Source: Vicinamibacteraceae bacterium
GTDB taxonomy: Bacteria; Acidobacteriota; Thermoanaerobaculia; Multivoradales; Multivoraceae
Reading direction: 5' to 3'
DNA length: 64,000 bases
Assembly: GCA_012270995.1 (NCBI GenBank)
Contig: JAAXHG010000015.1
Location: forward strand, 60,945 to 124,944
This document shows positions 26,573 to 33,891 of the stretch, piece by piece. A model generated the notes under the pieces. The model searched no databases, had not been told where the DNA came from, and worked only from the letters and a program-made list of their open reading frames with translations. The translations under genes and the position numbers were made by a program. Each line of letters opens with the position of its first letter. The first letter of the stretch is position 1.

Positions 26573-27885
26573 GGCCACAACGCCGGATCACGCCACAGCC
26601 TGCCGTGATGAGCCGAGCGAATGCACTCGGCCAAACTCCCGAAGACGACGTCGAAGCCGACGTTGCCGGGCGCGTAGTGCGCAAACTTGCCCGAGTTCGT
26701 CATCAGCACGCCACCGGCCGGCGTACGCAGGATCGGCGCCACGACGACGCAGGTGTCGACGACGACGCGGACACCGATGTCGCGCAGCCGCTCGAGAATC
26801 CCTTGCCGCTTGAGGAAGTCGAGCGAGAGCCGGTTCGTGCAGACGACGAACTCGACCCCGGCCGAGGGCGGATGGCGCTCGACGAGCGGCAGCAGCTCAG
26901 CGAACTCGCGCGAAGAGAAGTGCGGGCTGCCCAGAGCCACGACATCGATCGCCACGTCTCCGCCGGCGCCGGGAGTCGAAGCCGCAACCGCGGGGAGCGT
27001 GGACAGACTGCGGAGCCCGGCGTGCAGATCATCCACGGTGACCTCGACCCACTCCTCGGCTTCGCGGCCACCGAGCGCCGTCTCCAAGGTCGGAGCCTCC
27101 GGGGTGATGCCGACCGCGTGAAAGAGCGCCACCGCGCCCGACGAGGCCGCTGCCGCGCCCAACGCCTTCAGGCCGTCTTCGTCCGCATCCTCCAGGCCGA
27201 GCAGCACGGGCACCCGATTGCCGCAGCGTTCCCCGACCAGGTAACCGATCGCCGGCAGCAGCCAGGCCGCGGACCGAAGAGCACGCGGCAACGAGCGCAG
27301 GTCGAAGACGATCTGGCCACGCCGGTTCTCCTCCAGGTGCAATCCGACCGCCGGCGCCCGCCCGGTGATCGCCGCGCAGATGTCGATGAAGTCGCCGTAA
27401 CGGTGGGTGCGCGCACCGAGCACGGAGTTCGCGAACACGATCGCGTTGCTCTCGGCCCAGGCAACCTGCTGCCCAAACGAGGGGCGGGGCGTCGTCTGGT
27501 ACGGGGCACAGGTCCAGATCGTGCGGCAGCCCATCGCCTCGTAGCACTCCATCAGTCGCACCGCCTTGGCACGGCGTTCTGCCGTGCCGGCGAACTCCTC
27601 CGGATGCAGCAGGTCGAGGCCACCGACGTTCAACGTCGTAGGCACGCACACACGAGCGCCGCCTGCAACAAGGAGCTCCGCGAAGTCGACGCCCGAATCT
27701 CCGTGGTACAGGCAACCGTCGATGTGGGCGCCCTCGATGTCGAGCAGCCGCTCCGCGCCGTAGACCCCCGCCATCGTGACCAGGATGCGCATGGCGACCG
27801 CAGTCGCCTCGCCGAAGTCGCCGGCAAGCATGGCCCGGTCGCGGTCGCTCAGCTCGACCGTTTCGGGCGTGGTCGCGGCGGCCAT
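26569..27885 (-). CDS. aconitase X catalytic subunit (DUF521)
   Basis: A 438-residue protein of the aconitase X catalytic family. Typical stretches are IEGAHIDGCLYHGDSGVDFAE, VPTTLNVGGLDLLHP, CAPYQTTPRPSFGQQVAWAESNAIVFANSVLGARTHRYGD (cut here only in description) and VVDTCVVVAPIL. Cysteines near CAPY and DTC fit the iron-sulfur or metal site of the family. It is translationally coupled to the swivel subunit. The likely reaction is dehydration of a hydroxy acid such as cis-3-hydroxy-L-proline; neighbouring genes do not fix the substrate. Confidence 0.87.
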   Translation of the reverse strand: MAAATTPETVELSDRDRAMLAGDFGEATAVAMRILVTMAGVYGAERLLDIEGAHIDGCLYHGDSGVDFAELLVAGGARVCVPTTLNVGGLDLLHPEEFAGTAERRAKAVRLMECYEAMGCRTIWTCAPYQTTPRPSFGQQVAWAESNAIVFANSVLGARTHRYGDFIDICAAITGRAPAVGLHLEENRRGQIVFDLRSLPRALRSAAWLLPAIGYLVGERCGNRVPVLLGLEDADEDGLKALGAAAASSGAVALFHAVGITPEAPTLETALGGREAEEWVEVTVDDLHAGLRSLSTLPAVAASTPGAGGDVAIDVVALGSPHFSSREFAELLPLVERHPPSAGVEFVVCTNRLSLDFLKRQGILERLRDIGVRVVVDTCVVVAPILRTPAGGVLMTNSGKFAHYAPGNVGFDVVFGSLAECIRSAHHGRLWRDPALWP

Positions 27886-27959
27886 GGGCAGTCAGTGTAG
27901 CTATGGGTACACTCGCGGCTCTTCCAGGGAATCCGAGCAACGCACTAACGAGGAAACCA

Positions 27960-27983
27960 GGGCGCCGGCCTGTTTCGGCGCCC
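27960..27983 (+). promoter_or_regulatory. 5'-leader hairpin before the acyl-CoA ligase
   Basis: GGGCGCCG and CGGCGCCC form a perfect 8-bp stem around an 8-nt loop (GCCTGTTT). The stem ends 14 nt before the ATG and just before the GGAGAGGG ribosome-binding site, so it could influence translation or mark a processed leader. Confidence 0.4.
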
Positions 27984-27997
27984 GCGGAGAGGGCCGC

Positions 27998-29578
27998 ATG
28001 GCGATCGACCTCGAACTACAGGAACGACTGATGGCGGCAGCGCCCTACGGCATGGGCGTCGCGGTTCACGCCGACGTGGCTCCGGACCGGATGGGCGTGC
28101 TGTCGAAGTTCGGCGGCCGCACGCTCGGCGAGCTGAACGCGAACGCCAACCGGCTCGCCCGCGTCCTGCGAGCCCACGGGGTCGGCCCCGACAAGGGCGT
28201 CGCCCTGCTGTGCCGGAACCGGCCCGAGTTCATCGACACGATTGCCGCCTGCTCGCGCTCCGGCGCCCGCATGACGCCGATCAACTGGCACGGGACTCCC
28301 GATGAAGTCGCCTACATCGTCGACAACTGCGAGGCGCTCGTGCTGATCGCCGACGAGGCCTTCGCACCGGCCGTGGCCGCGGCCCAGGCCGCCTCGAGCC
28401 ACCTGCGCCTGACGTTGGCTGTCGGGGACGAGATCGACGGCGCAGAACCCTACGACGAAGCGCTCGCCGCGGAGGACGGCTCGAACATCGACAACCCGAT
28501 CCTCGGGGCGCCGATGCTCTACACGTCCGGCACCACCGGCCATCCCAAGGGCGTCTACCGCAAGGCGAACCCGACGCCGACGCCGTTCCTGCTGGCAGTC
28601 CGCGAGTCGGGCGACTTCGAGCCCGAGACGGACTGTTCGCTCGTCACCGGACCGCTCTACCACGCCGCGCCCCTGGGTCTAAACCTGGCGATGCCGATGG
28701 GCGCCGGCGTCGGTTCGGTGCTGATGGACAAGTGGGATGCCGAGGACACGCTCGCCCTCATCGACCGCCACCGGGTTACCCACACGCACATGGTGGCGAC
28801 GATGTTCCATCGCATGCTCGCGCTGCCGCCGGAGGTCAGGGAGCGTTACGACGTCTCCTCCATGCGCTGGCTCTGCCACGGAGCGGCGCCGACCCCGGTC
28901 CACGTCAAGCACCAGATCATCGAATGGTTCGGACCGGTGGTCTGGGAGTACTACGCCGCGACCGAGGGCGGCACGTTCTGGGTGGACTCGAAGGAGTGGC
29001 TCAAGAAGCCCGGCAGCGTCGGCCGCACGGTCGAGGGAACGAGGTACAAGGTGCTCGACGACGGCGGCGAACCGGTGCCGGACGGCGCCACCGGCACGGT
29101 GTACTTCGAGGCGCCCCAGAACAGCTTCGTCTACTTCAAGGCGCCCGAGAAGACCGCCTCCGCCTACCGGGACGACTACTTCACGATGGGCGACATGGGC
29201 TACGTCGACGAGGACGGCTACCTGTTCCTGACCGGCCGGTCGGCGGAGACGATCATCGCCGGCGGCGTCAACATCTACCCGCAGGAGATCGACGACGTGC
29301 TCCAGCAGCACCCCGCGGTCTACGAGGTCTGCACCGTCGGCGTGCCCCATGATGAGTGGGGCGAAAGCGTCAAGTCGGTCGTCGAGGTCGACCAGGACTA
29401 CGAAGCCGGCGACGAACTGGCGGAAGAACTTCTGGCCTGGTGCCGCGAGAACCTGCCCGACTTCAAGCGCCCCCGCTCGATCGACTTCGCCACGGACCTT
29501 CCGAGAATGCCCACGGGCAAGATCCAGCGCGGCCTCGTCCGCGCGCCGTACTGGAAGGGCCGCGAGCGCCAGATCTGA
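27998..29578 (+). CDS. acyl-CoA synthetase / AMP-dependent ligase
   Basis: A 526-residue ANL-superfamily ligase that activates a carboxylic acid to its CoA thioester. ATG 27998 follows GGAGAGGG; the earlier track start is read-through. Motifs in order: the phosphate-binding loop MLYTSGTTGHPKGVYRK near residue 175, EYYAATEGGTFWV, the hinge MGDMGYVDEDGYLFLTGR, and the acyl-adenylate lysine in MPTGKIQRGLV near the C-terminus. The C-terminal domain GGVNIYPQEIDDVLQQHPAV is typical. It is followed by a quinone oxidoreductase gene and an LLM gene, suggesting one catabolic operon. Confidence 0.92.
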   Translation: MAIDLELQERLMAAAPYGMGVAVHADVAPDRMGVLSKFGGRTLGELNANANRLARVLRAHGVGPDKGVALLCRNRPEFIDTIAACSRSGARMTPINWHGTPDEVAYIVDNCEALVLIADEAFAPAVAAAQAASSHLRLTLAVGDEIDGAEPYDEALAAEDGSNIDNPILGAPMLYTSGTTGHPKGVYRKANPTPTPFLLAVRESGDFEPETDCSLVTGPLYHAAPLGLNLAMPMGAGVGSVLMDKWDAEDTLALIDRHRVTHTHMVATMFHRMLALPPEVRERYDVSSMRWLCHGAAPTPVHVKHQIIEWFGPVVWEYYAATEGGTFWVDSKEWLKKPGSVGRTVEGTRYKVLDDGGEPVPDGATGTVYFEAPQNSFVYFKAPEKTASAYRDDYFTMGDMGYVDEDGYLFLTGRSAETIIAGGVNIYPQEIDDVLQQHPAVYEVCTVGVPHDEWGESVKSVVEVDQDYEAGDELAEELLAWCRENLPDFKRPRSIDFATDLPRMPTGKIQRGLVRAPYWKGRERQI

Positions 29579-29611
29579 CAGACGATTCACCACCACATCT
29601 CAGAGGCAACC

Positions 29612-30586
29612 ATGAAGGCAGTTGTATGCAGCGAATTCGGTCCCCCGGAGAACCTGACGATCGAGGAACTTCCCGATCCGGTTCCCGGGCCGAGTGAGGT
29701 CGTCGTCGACATCCACGCGGCGGCGATCACCTGGCCCGACACGCTGATCATCGAGAACCGGTACCAGTTCCGGGGAGAGCCGCCGTTCGTCGTCGGCGGT
29801 GAGGTGGGCGGCAGGATCGCGGCCGTGGGGCCCGATGTAAACGGCCTGGCAGTCGGCGACGACGTGGTCGGCGGCGGCGGCACCGGCGGTTTCGCCGAGC
29901 AGGTGCTGCTCAAGGCGTCCCAGGTGCGCAAGCTGCCGCCGGGGCTCGGCCACGCGGAGGCCACGGGTTACGGCTACGCCTACGGCACCGGCCACTACGC
30001 GCTGAAGTACCGCGGCAACCTCAAGCCCGGCGAGACGCTCCTCGTGCTCGGCGCCGCCGGCGGCGTCGGCCTTGCCGCCCTGGAGCTGGGCAAGGTAATG
30101 GGCGCCAGGGTGATCGCAGCCGCTTCGAGCGAGGAGAAGCTGGCGCTCTGCCGCGCGCGCGGCGCCGACGAGACGATCAACTACGCCGAGGAGGACCTGA
30201 AGAACCGGGCCAAGGAGCTGACGGACGGCAAGGGCGTCGACCTCGTCTACGACGCGGTCGGCGGCGACTACGCCGAGGCGGCGCTCCGCGCCACGAACTG
30301 GCGCGGCCGGTTCCTGGTCATCGGCTTCACCGCCGGCATTCCGCGCATGCCGCTCAACCTCACGCTGCTCAAGGGCTGCGACATCGTCGGCGTGTTCTGG
30401 GGCGCCTCGAGAATGCGCGAGCCGGAGATCTTCGAAACGACGCGGGTCGAAACGGAGGCCCTCGCCGCCTCTGGAAAGATCCAGCCGTACATCTCACGCC
30501 GGTATCCCCTGGAAGAGGTGCCGCAGGTGCTTCGCGACATGATGGACCGCAAGATCATCGGCAAGATGGTCATGCAACGCTCCTAG
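29612..30586 (+). CDS. NADPH:quinone oxidoreductase family protein (MDR/zinc-independent)
   Basis: A 324-residue medium-chain reductase. It begins MKAVVCSEFGPPENLTIEE, has the Rossmann motif LLVLGAAGGVGLAALELGK near residue 150 and the conserved YDAVGGDYAEAALR. The zinc ligands of alcohol dehydrogenases are absent, as in quinone or enoyl reductases. The ribosome-binding site is AGAGG, 7 nt before ATG. It lies 33 nt after the acyl-CoA ligase and probably reduces a conjugated ketone or enoyl thioester. Confidence 0.9.
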   Translation: MKAVVCSEFGPPENLTIEELPDPVPGPSEVVVDIHAAAITWPDTLIIENRYQFRGEPPFVVGGEVGGRIAAVGPDVNGLAVGDDVVGGGGTGGFAEQVLLKASQVRKLPPGLGHAEATGYGYAYGTGHYALKYRGNLKPGETLLVLGAAGGVGLAALELGKVMGARVIAAASSEEKLALCRARGADETINYAEEDLKNRAKELTDGKGVDLVYDAVGGDYAEAALRATNWRGRFLVIGFTAGIPRMPLNLTLLKGCDIVGVFWGASRMREPEIFETTRVETEALAASGKIQPYISRRYPLEEVPQVLRDMMDRKIIGKMVMQRS

Positions 30587-30599
30587 TGGAGATCGGGAG

Positions 30600-31526
30600 A
30601 TGAAGTTCGGCGCACAGGTCACCGTCTACCGCAACACTTGGGACAGCGTTCGGGAGGTGGCCGAGCTGCTCGACCAGGGCCCCTGGGACAGCATCTGGTA
30701 CGCCGACCACTACCTACCGCCACCCGGAATCAAGGAAGAGGAACACCTCGCGGCGCAGGAGGCCTTCACCGTCGCCGCCGCGACCGCGAGCATCACGAAG
30801 AACCTGAAGATCGGTCACCTGGTTCTCGGCAACACGTACCGGAATCCCGGCCTGGTCGCCAAGATGGCCGGCACCCTGGACCACATCTGCTACGGCCGCT
30901 TCGTGCTCGGCATCGGCGCCGCCTGGTTCCAGCGGGAGCACGAGGCCTACGGCTGGACCTTCCCGTCGATGAAGGAGCGCCAGGACCGCTTCGAGGAGGC
31001 GGTCGAACTGATCCGGGCCCTGTTCCGGTCCAGCGAGCCGGTCGACTTCCGGGGCGAGTACTACCAACTCGACTCGGCGCCGCTCTCTCCCGGCTGTTAT
31101 GACGCACCCATCCCGATCCTGATCGGCGGCACCGGCGAGAAACGGACGCTGCGCACCCTGGCCCGGCACGGCGACGTGATGAACCTCGACGGCTGGGCCC
31201 GCGGACCGATGACCCGCGAGTACTTCCGGCACAAGGTCGCCGTCGTCAACCGGCACTGCGACGACGCGGGCCGCGATCCCGGCGAGATCCGGCACACGGT
31301 GCTGATGCCGACCTTCGTGACGGACGACGAGGCCGCCGCCGGGCGTTTCATCACCGCCCGCGGCCTCGGCGAAGGCACCGCGGCCGGCCCGAAGAGCTAC
31401 GTCATCGACCGCATCGGCGAGATGATCGAGGCCGGCGCCCACGAGATCATGATCGGCGGCATCCCGACGCACCGTCTCGACCACTACCAGCTCGTCGCGG
31501 AAGAGATCATCCCCGCCTTCGACTGA
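30600..31526 (+). CDS. LLM class F420-dependent oxidoreductase
   Basis: A 308-residue luciferase-like oxidoreductase of the F420-dependent branch. Recognisable stretches are SIWYADHYLPPPG, LKIGHLVLGNTYRNPGLVAKM, GRFVLGIGAAWFQREHEAYG and PIPILIGGTGEKRTLR. ATG 30600 follows CGGGAG. It lies 13 nt after the quinone oxidoreductase gene, so ligase, reductase and LLM genes form an operon. The substrate is unknown. Confidence 0.9.
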   Translation: MKFGAQVTVYRNTWDSVREVAELLDQGPWDSIWYADHYLPPPGIKEEEHLAAQEAFTVAAATASITKNLKIGHLVLGNTYRNPGLVAKMAGTLDHICYGRFVLGIGAAWFQREHEAYGWTFPSMKERQDRFEEAVELIRALFRSSEPVDFRGEYYQLDSAPLSPGCYDAPIPILIGGTGEKRTLRTLARHGDVMNLDGWARGPMTREYFRHKVAVVNRHCDDAGRDPGEIRHTVLMPTFVTDDEAAAGRFITARGLGEGTAAGPKSYVIDRIGEMIEAGAHEIMIGGIPTHRLDHYQLVAEEIIPAFD

Positions 31527-31569
31527 AACCGATGTCCGCCGAAGACTGCCTCCGCTCCTCCCGGGAACG

Positions 31570-31584
31570 CGGGCGTCTCGCCCG
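31570..31584 (+). terminator. short GC hairpin after the LLM gene
   Basis: CGGGCG and CGCCCG enclose TCT 44 nt after the stop codon. No T run follows, so its role as a terminator is weakly supported. Confidence 0.3.
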
Positions 31585-31633
31585 AGCTGTGCGATGACGT
31601 CGTCGAGCCAACGCTTCACCGAAACGGATCATT

Positions 31634-31663
31634 TTGGACAAACCGTCCATTTCGCACTAATCT
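31634..31663 (+). promoter_or_regulatory. promoter with overlapping palindrome for the Phd/PIN pair
   Basis: TTGGAC (31634-31639) and TAATCT (31658-31663) are separated by 18 nt. A perfect inverted repeat TGGAC-AAACC-GTCCA (31635-31649) overlaps the -35 box, where a Phd-type repressor would block polymerase. The AT content here is clearly above the surroundings. Confidence 0.55.
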
Positions 31664-31687
31664 CGGTATCGCGAAGGAGGTGTCACC

Positions 31688-31957
31688 GTGCGAACCGTCA
31701 GCGCAACCGAGGCGAAGCAGAGATTCGCGGCCATCCTCGACGCGGCTCAGCACGAACCCATCATGGTCCGGCGGCAGAAGCGCGAGGTGGCCGTGGTGCT
31801 GTCGCCACGAGACTACGAGCGCCTGCGCTCGCTGAACCTGCGGGAGCTCGAGGAGTACTGCCAGCGCATCGGAGCCCAGGCTGCCGAGCGAGGGCTGACC
31901 GAGGAGAAACTCGCCGAGATCCTGGACGATGGCGACGACGAAGCGGATCGTCGTTGA
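31688..31957 (+). CDS. Phd/YefM family antitoxin
   Basis: An 89-residue antitoxin beginning with GTG after a strong AAGGAGGTG ribosome-binding site. The N-terminus (TVSATEAKQRFAAILDAAQHEPIMV) and RREVAVVLSPRDYERL-type strand are the Phd/YefM DNA-binding fold. The acidic C-terminus (LAEILDDGDDEAD) should neutralise the toxin. It overlaps the PIN toxin gene by 29 nt. Confidence 0.85.
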   Translation: MRTVSATEAKQRFAAILDAAQHEPIMVRRQKREVAVVLSPRDYERLRSLNLRELEEYCQRIGAQAAERGLTEEKLAEILDDGDDEADRR

Positions 31958-32342
31958 CACGAACCTCCTCGTCAGCCGGCTGCTGCTTCCCGACTCGGTT
32001 CCGGGTCAGGCGGTGCGGAAGGCGGAGCGGACGGGGGTCGTCCTCGCTTCCCGGGCAACCCTCGACGAGCTGTCGGACGTTCTCAGCCGACGGAAGCTCG
32101 ACCGCTACGTCAGCGTCGACCAGCGCCGAAAGTACGTTCGACGGCTGCTGGGAACCGTCGAGATGGTGACGGTCCAGCACGTCGTGCGCGCCAGCCGGGA
32201 TGCCGGCGACACCAAGTTCCTCGAGTTGGCCCTGAGCGGGGGCGCGACCCTGATTCTGACGGAAGACGCGGTTCTCCTGGTGTTGAACCCGTTTCGCGGC
32301 ATCGCCATCCGGACGGCGAGCGATTACATGTCGGCCGACTGA
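31929..32342 (+). CDS. PIN-domain toxin (COG1569-like)
   Basis: A 137-residue PIN-domain protein. It begins RIVVDTNLLVSRLLLP and contains SRATLDELSDVLSR and DTKFLELALSGGATLILTEDAVLLVLNP. In related proteins the last motif reads TGDKDLL; here it is TEDAVLL, so one acidic residue is replaced by Val while the first Asp is kept. Activity may therefore be reduced. The partner antitoxin overlaps upstream. It is convergent with the NHL lipoprotein gene. Confidence 0.85.
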   Translation: MATTKRIVVDTNLLVSRLLLPDSVPGQAVRKAERTGVVLASRATLDELSDVLSRRKLDRYVSVDQRRKYVRRLLGTVEMVTVQHVVRASRDAGDTKFLELALSGGATLILTEDAVLLVLNPFRGIAIRTASDYMSAD

Positions 32343-32372
32343 GGCTTCCGATCCTTGCCGGCCCGCGCCCGG

Positions 32373-33620
32373 CTATTCCGAAGGCCAGGGAGTGCCGAGA
32401 TCCTCCTCCGGCACCGGGCGCATCCCCAGGTTGACGAACTTCTGCAGCCGCTTCCCCTCGTAGGTCTCGGTCGTGTAGATGTTGCCCTTCGAGTCCGTGG
32501 CGATGCTGTGGACGGCGAAGAACTGGCCCGGCTGGCGGCCGCCGTCGCCGAAGGCGTAGAGCACCCCCATGCTCGCGCGCTCGATCACGTAGACCTTCAT
32601 GTTCTGGCCGTCGGCGAGGTAGAGGAACTTCTGCTCCTCGTCCGGCGAGAAGGCGACGTCCCAGGTCGAGCCCTGGGAGAGGGTCTCGGGCGCGATGAAG
32701 ACCTCGTTCACGAAGGTGCCGTCGGCCTGGAAGACCTGGATGCGGTCGGCGGCTCGGTCGCAGACGTAGAGCAGGCCGTCGGCGGAGATGTCGGCGCAGT
32801 GGATCGGGCCGCGGAACTGGGTCGCCGGCGGATCACCGGGCACGTACTGCCCCAGGTCCAGCTCGTCGTCGGGCGCCTCGCCGTAGGCGCCCCAATAGCG
32901 CTTGAACTCGCCGGTGTCGGCGTCGATCACGACGACCCGGCGGTTGAAGTAGCCGTCGGCGACGTAGATCTCGTTCGCCTCCGGGTCGACCGACAGCTTC
33001 GCCACCCGGCCGAAGTTCTCCATGTCGTGGCTGTTGCGCACGAAGCGCGGCTCGTCTTCGCCGGCACCCTCGTTGACGAGGGCGTTCGCCTTCCCCACCT
33101 GCATGAGGAACTGACCGTCCCGGGTGAACTTCAGCGCGTGGGAATCGCCGCCCCCGTTGCCGCCGATCCACACGTTGTCCATGTGGTCGACGAGGATGCC
33201 GTGGTTCGACGCCGGCCACTCGTACTCGCCGGTCTCGCTCGGACCGCCCCAGTGGCCGACCAGGTTGCCGTCCGGATCGAACTCCAGCACCGGCGGTGCC
33301 GGGATGCAGCACTCGGAGAGCGGCGGATCCTGCGCGGCGCCGATCTCGTTGATCGCGCCGAACGCGTTCGGTGTGTTCCGATGGACGATCCAGACGTGGT
33401 CGCGGGAGTCGACGGCAACGCCGACCGCCGGGCCCAGGATCCAGTGGTTCGGCAGCGGCCGCGGCCAGAACGGGTCGACCTCGAAGCGTGGCGCCATCGA
33501 GCCGTCGCCGGCGGCATCGCCCGAGTCCCCGGGACCACCGCAGGCACCCACGGCGATGGCGACGATCGCCGCCCAAGCGAGAGCGGAGCGTGAAACGAAG
33601 GACGGAGAGTTCCAAGGCAT
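32373..33620 (-). CDS. NHL-repeat lipoprotein (peptidyl-amidating-lyase-like beta propeller)
   Basis: A 415-residue exported beta-propeller. ATG 33620 follows GGGAGG and gives a lipoprotein signal peptide (WAAIVAIAVGACGG). NHL-like repeats recur: FDPDGNLVGHWGG, GNGGGDSHALKFTRDGQFLMQVG, VADGYFNRRVVVIDADTGEFKRYWG, VCDRAADRIQVFQADGTF, and SKGNIYTTETYEGKRLQKFV. The arrangement resembles the lyase domain of peptidylglycine amidating enzymes, but many bacterial members have no known substrate. The upstream ORF-track extension is shadow. Confidence 0.82.
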   Translation of the reverse strand: MPWNSPSFVSRSALAWAAIVAIAVGACGGPGDSGDAAGDGSMAPRFEVDPFWPRPLPNHWILGPAVGVAVDSRDHVWIVHRNTPNAFGAINEIGAAQDPPLSECCIPAPPVLEFDPDGNLVGHWGGPSETGEYEWPASNHGILVDHMDNVWIGGNGGGDSHALKFTRDGQFLMQVGKANALVNEGAGEDEPRFVRNSHDMENFGRVAKLSVDPEANEIYVADGYFNRRVVVIDADTGEFKRYWGAYGEAPDDELDLGQYVPGDPPATQFRGPIHCADISADGLLYVCDRAADRIQVFQADGTFVNEVFIAPETLSQGSTWDVAFSPDEEQKFLYLADGQNMKVYVIERASMGVLYAFGDGGRQPGQFFAVHSIATDSKGNIYTTETYEGKRLQKFVNLGMRPVPEEDLGTPWPSE

Positions 33621-33723
33621 CGTCGGCCTCCCGTTCGAATCGGTTACGTGAGCGACCGCCGGCGCACAGAACACCGTCGTCCGCTGGATCGCGTGCGGCC
33701 TCGGCGCAGGCAGTGTACATCCC

Positions 33724-33758
33724 GTCGCGGCCCGGCCCCGGGGCCGGGTGTCCGCGAC
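33724..33758. repeat. very strong GC palindrome between divergent genes
   Basis: CCCGGCCCCGGGGCCGGG is a perfect 18-nt palindrome flanked by GTCGCGG and CCGCGAC, giving about 16 paired bases with a 3-nt bulge. It sits in the 271-nt spacer between the NHL lipoprotein and SEC-C genes. The rest of the spacer shows no gene or clear promoter. Confidence 0.6.
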
Positions 33759-33891
33759 CGCGGGGAGGTCGGCGCGCCGCCAACGGCGGCTGGCGATTCC
33801 GCGGCTGCGGAAGCCAGGGCGCTCCGCCTGCAAGCACTACGCGGACCGATTGATCGCCACTGTACCGCGGGCGCTAAGATGCGCGGCACGA

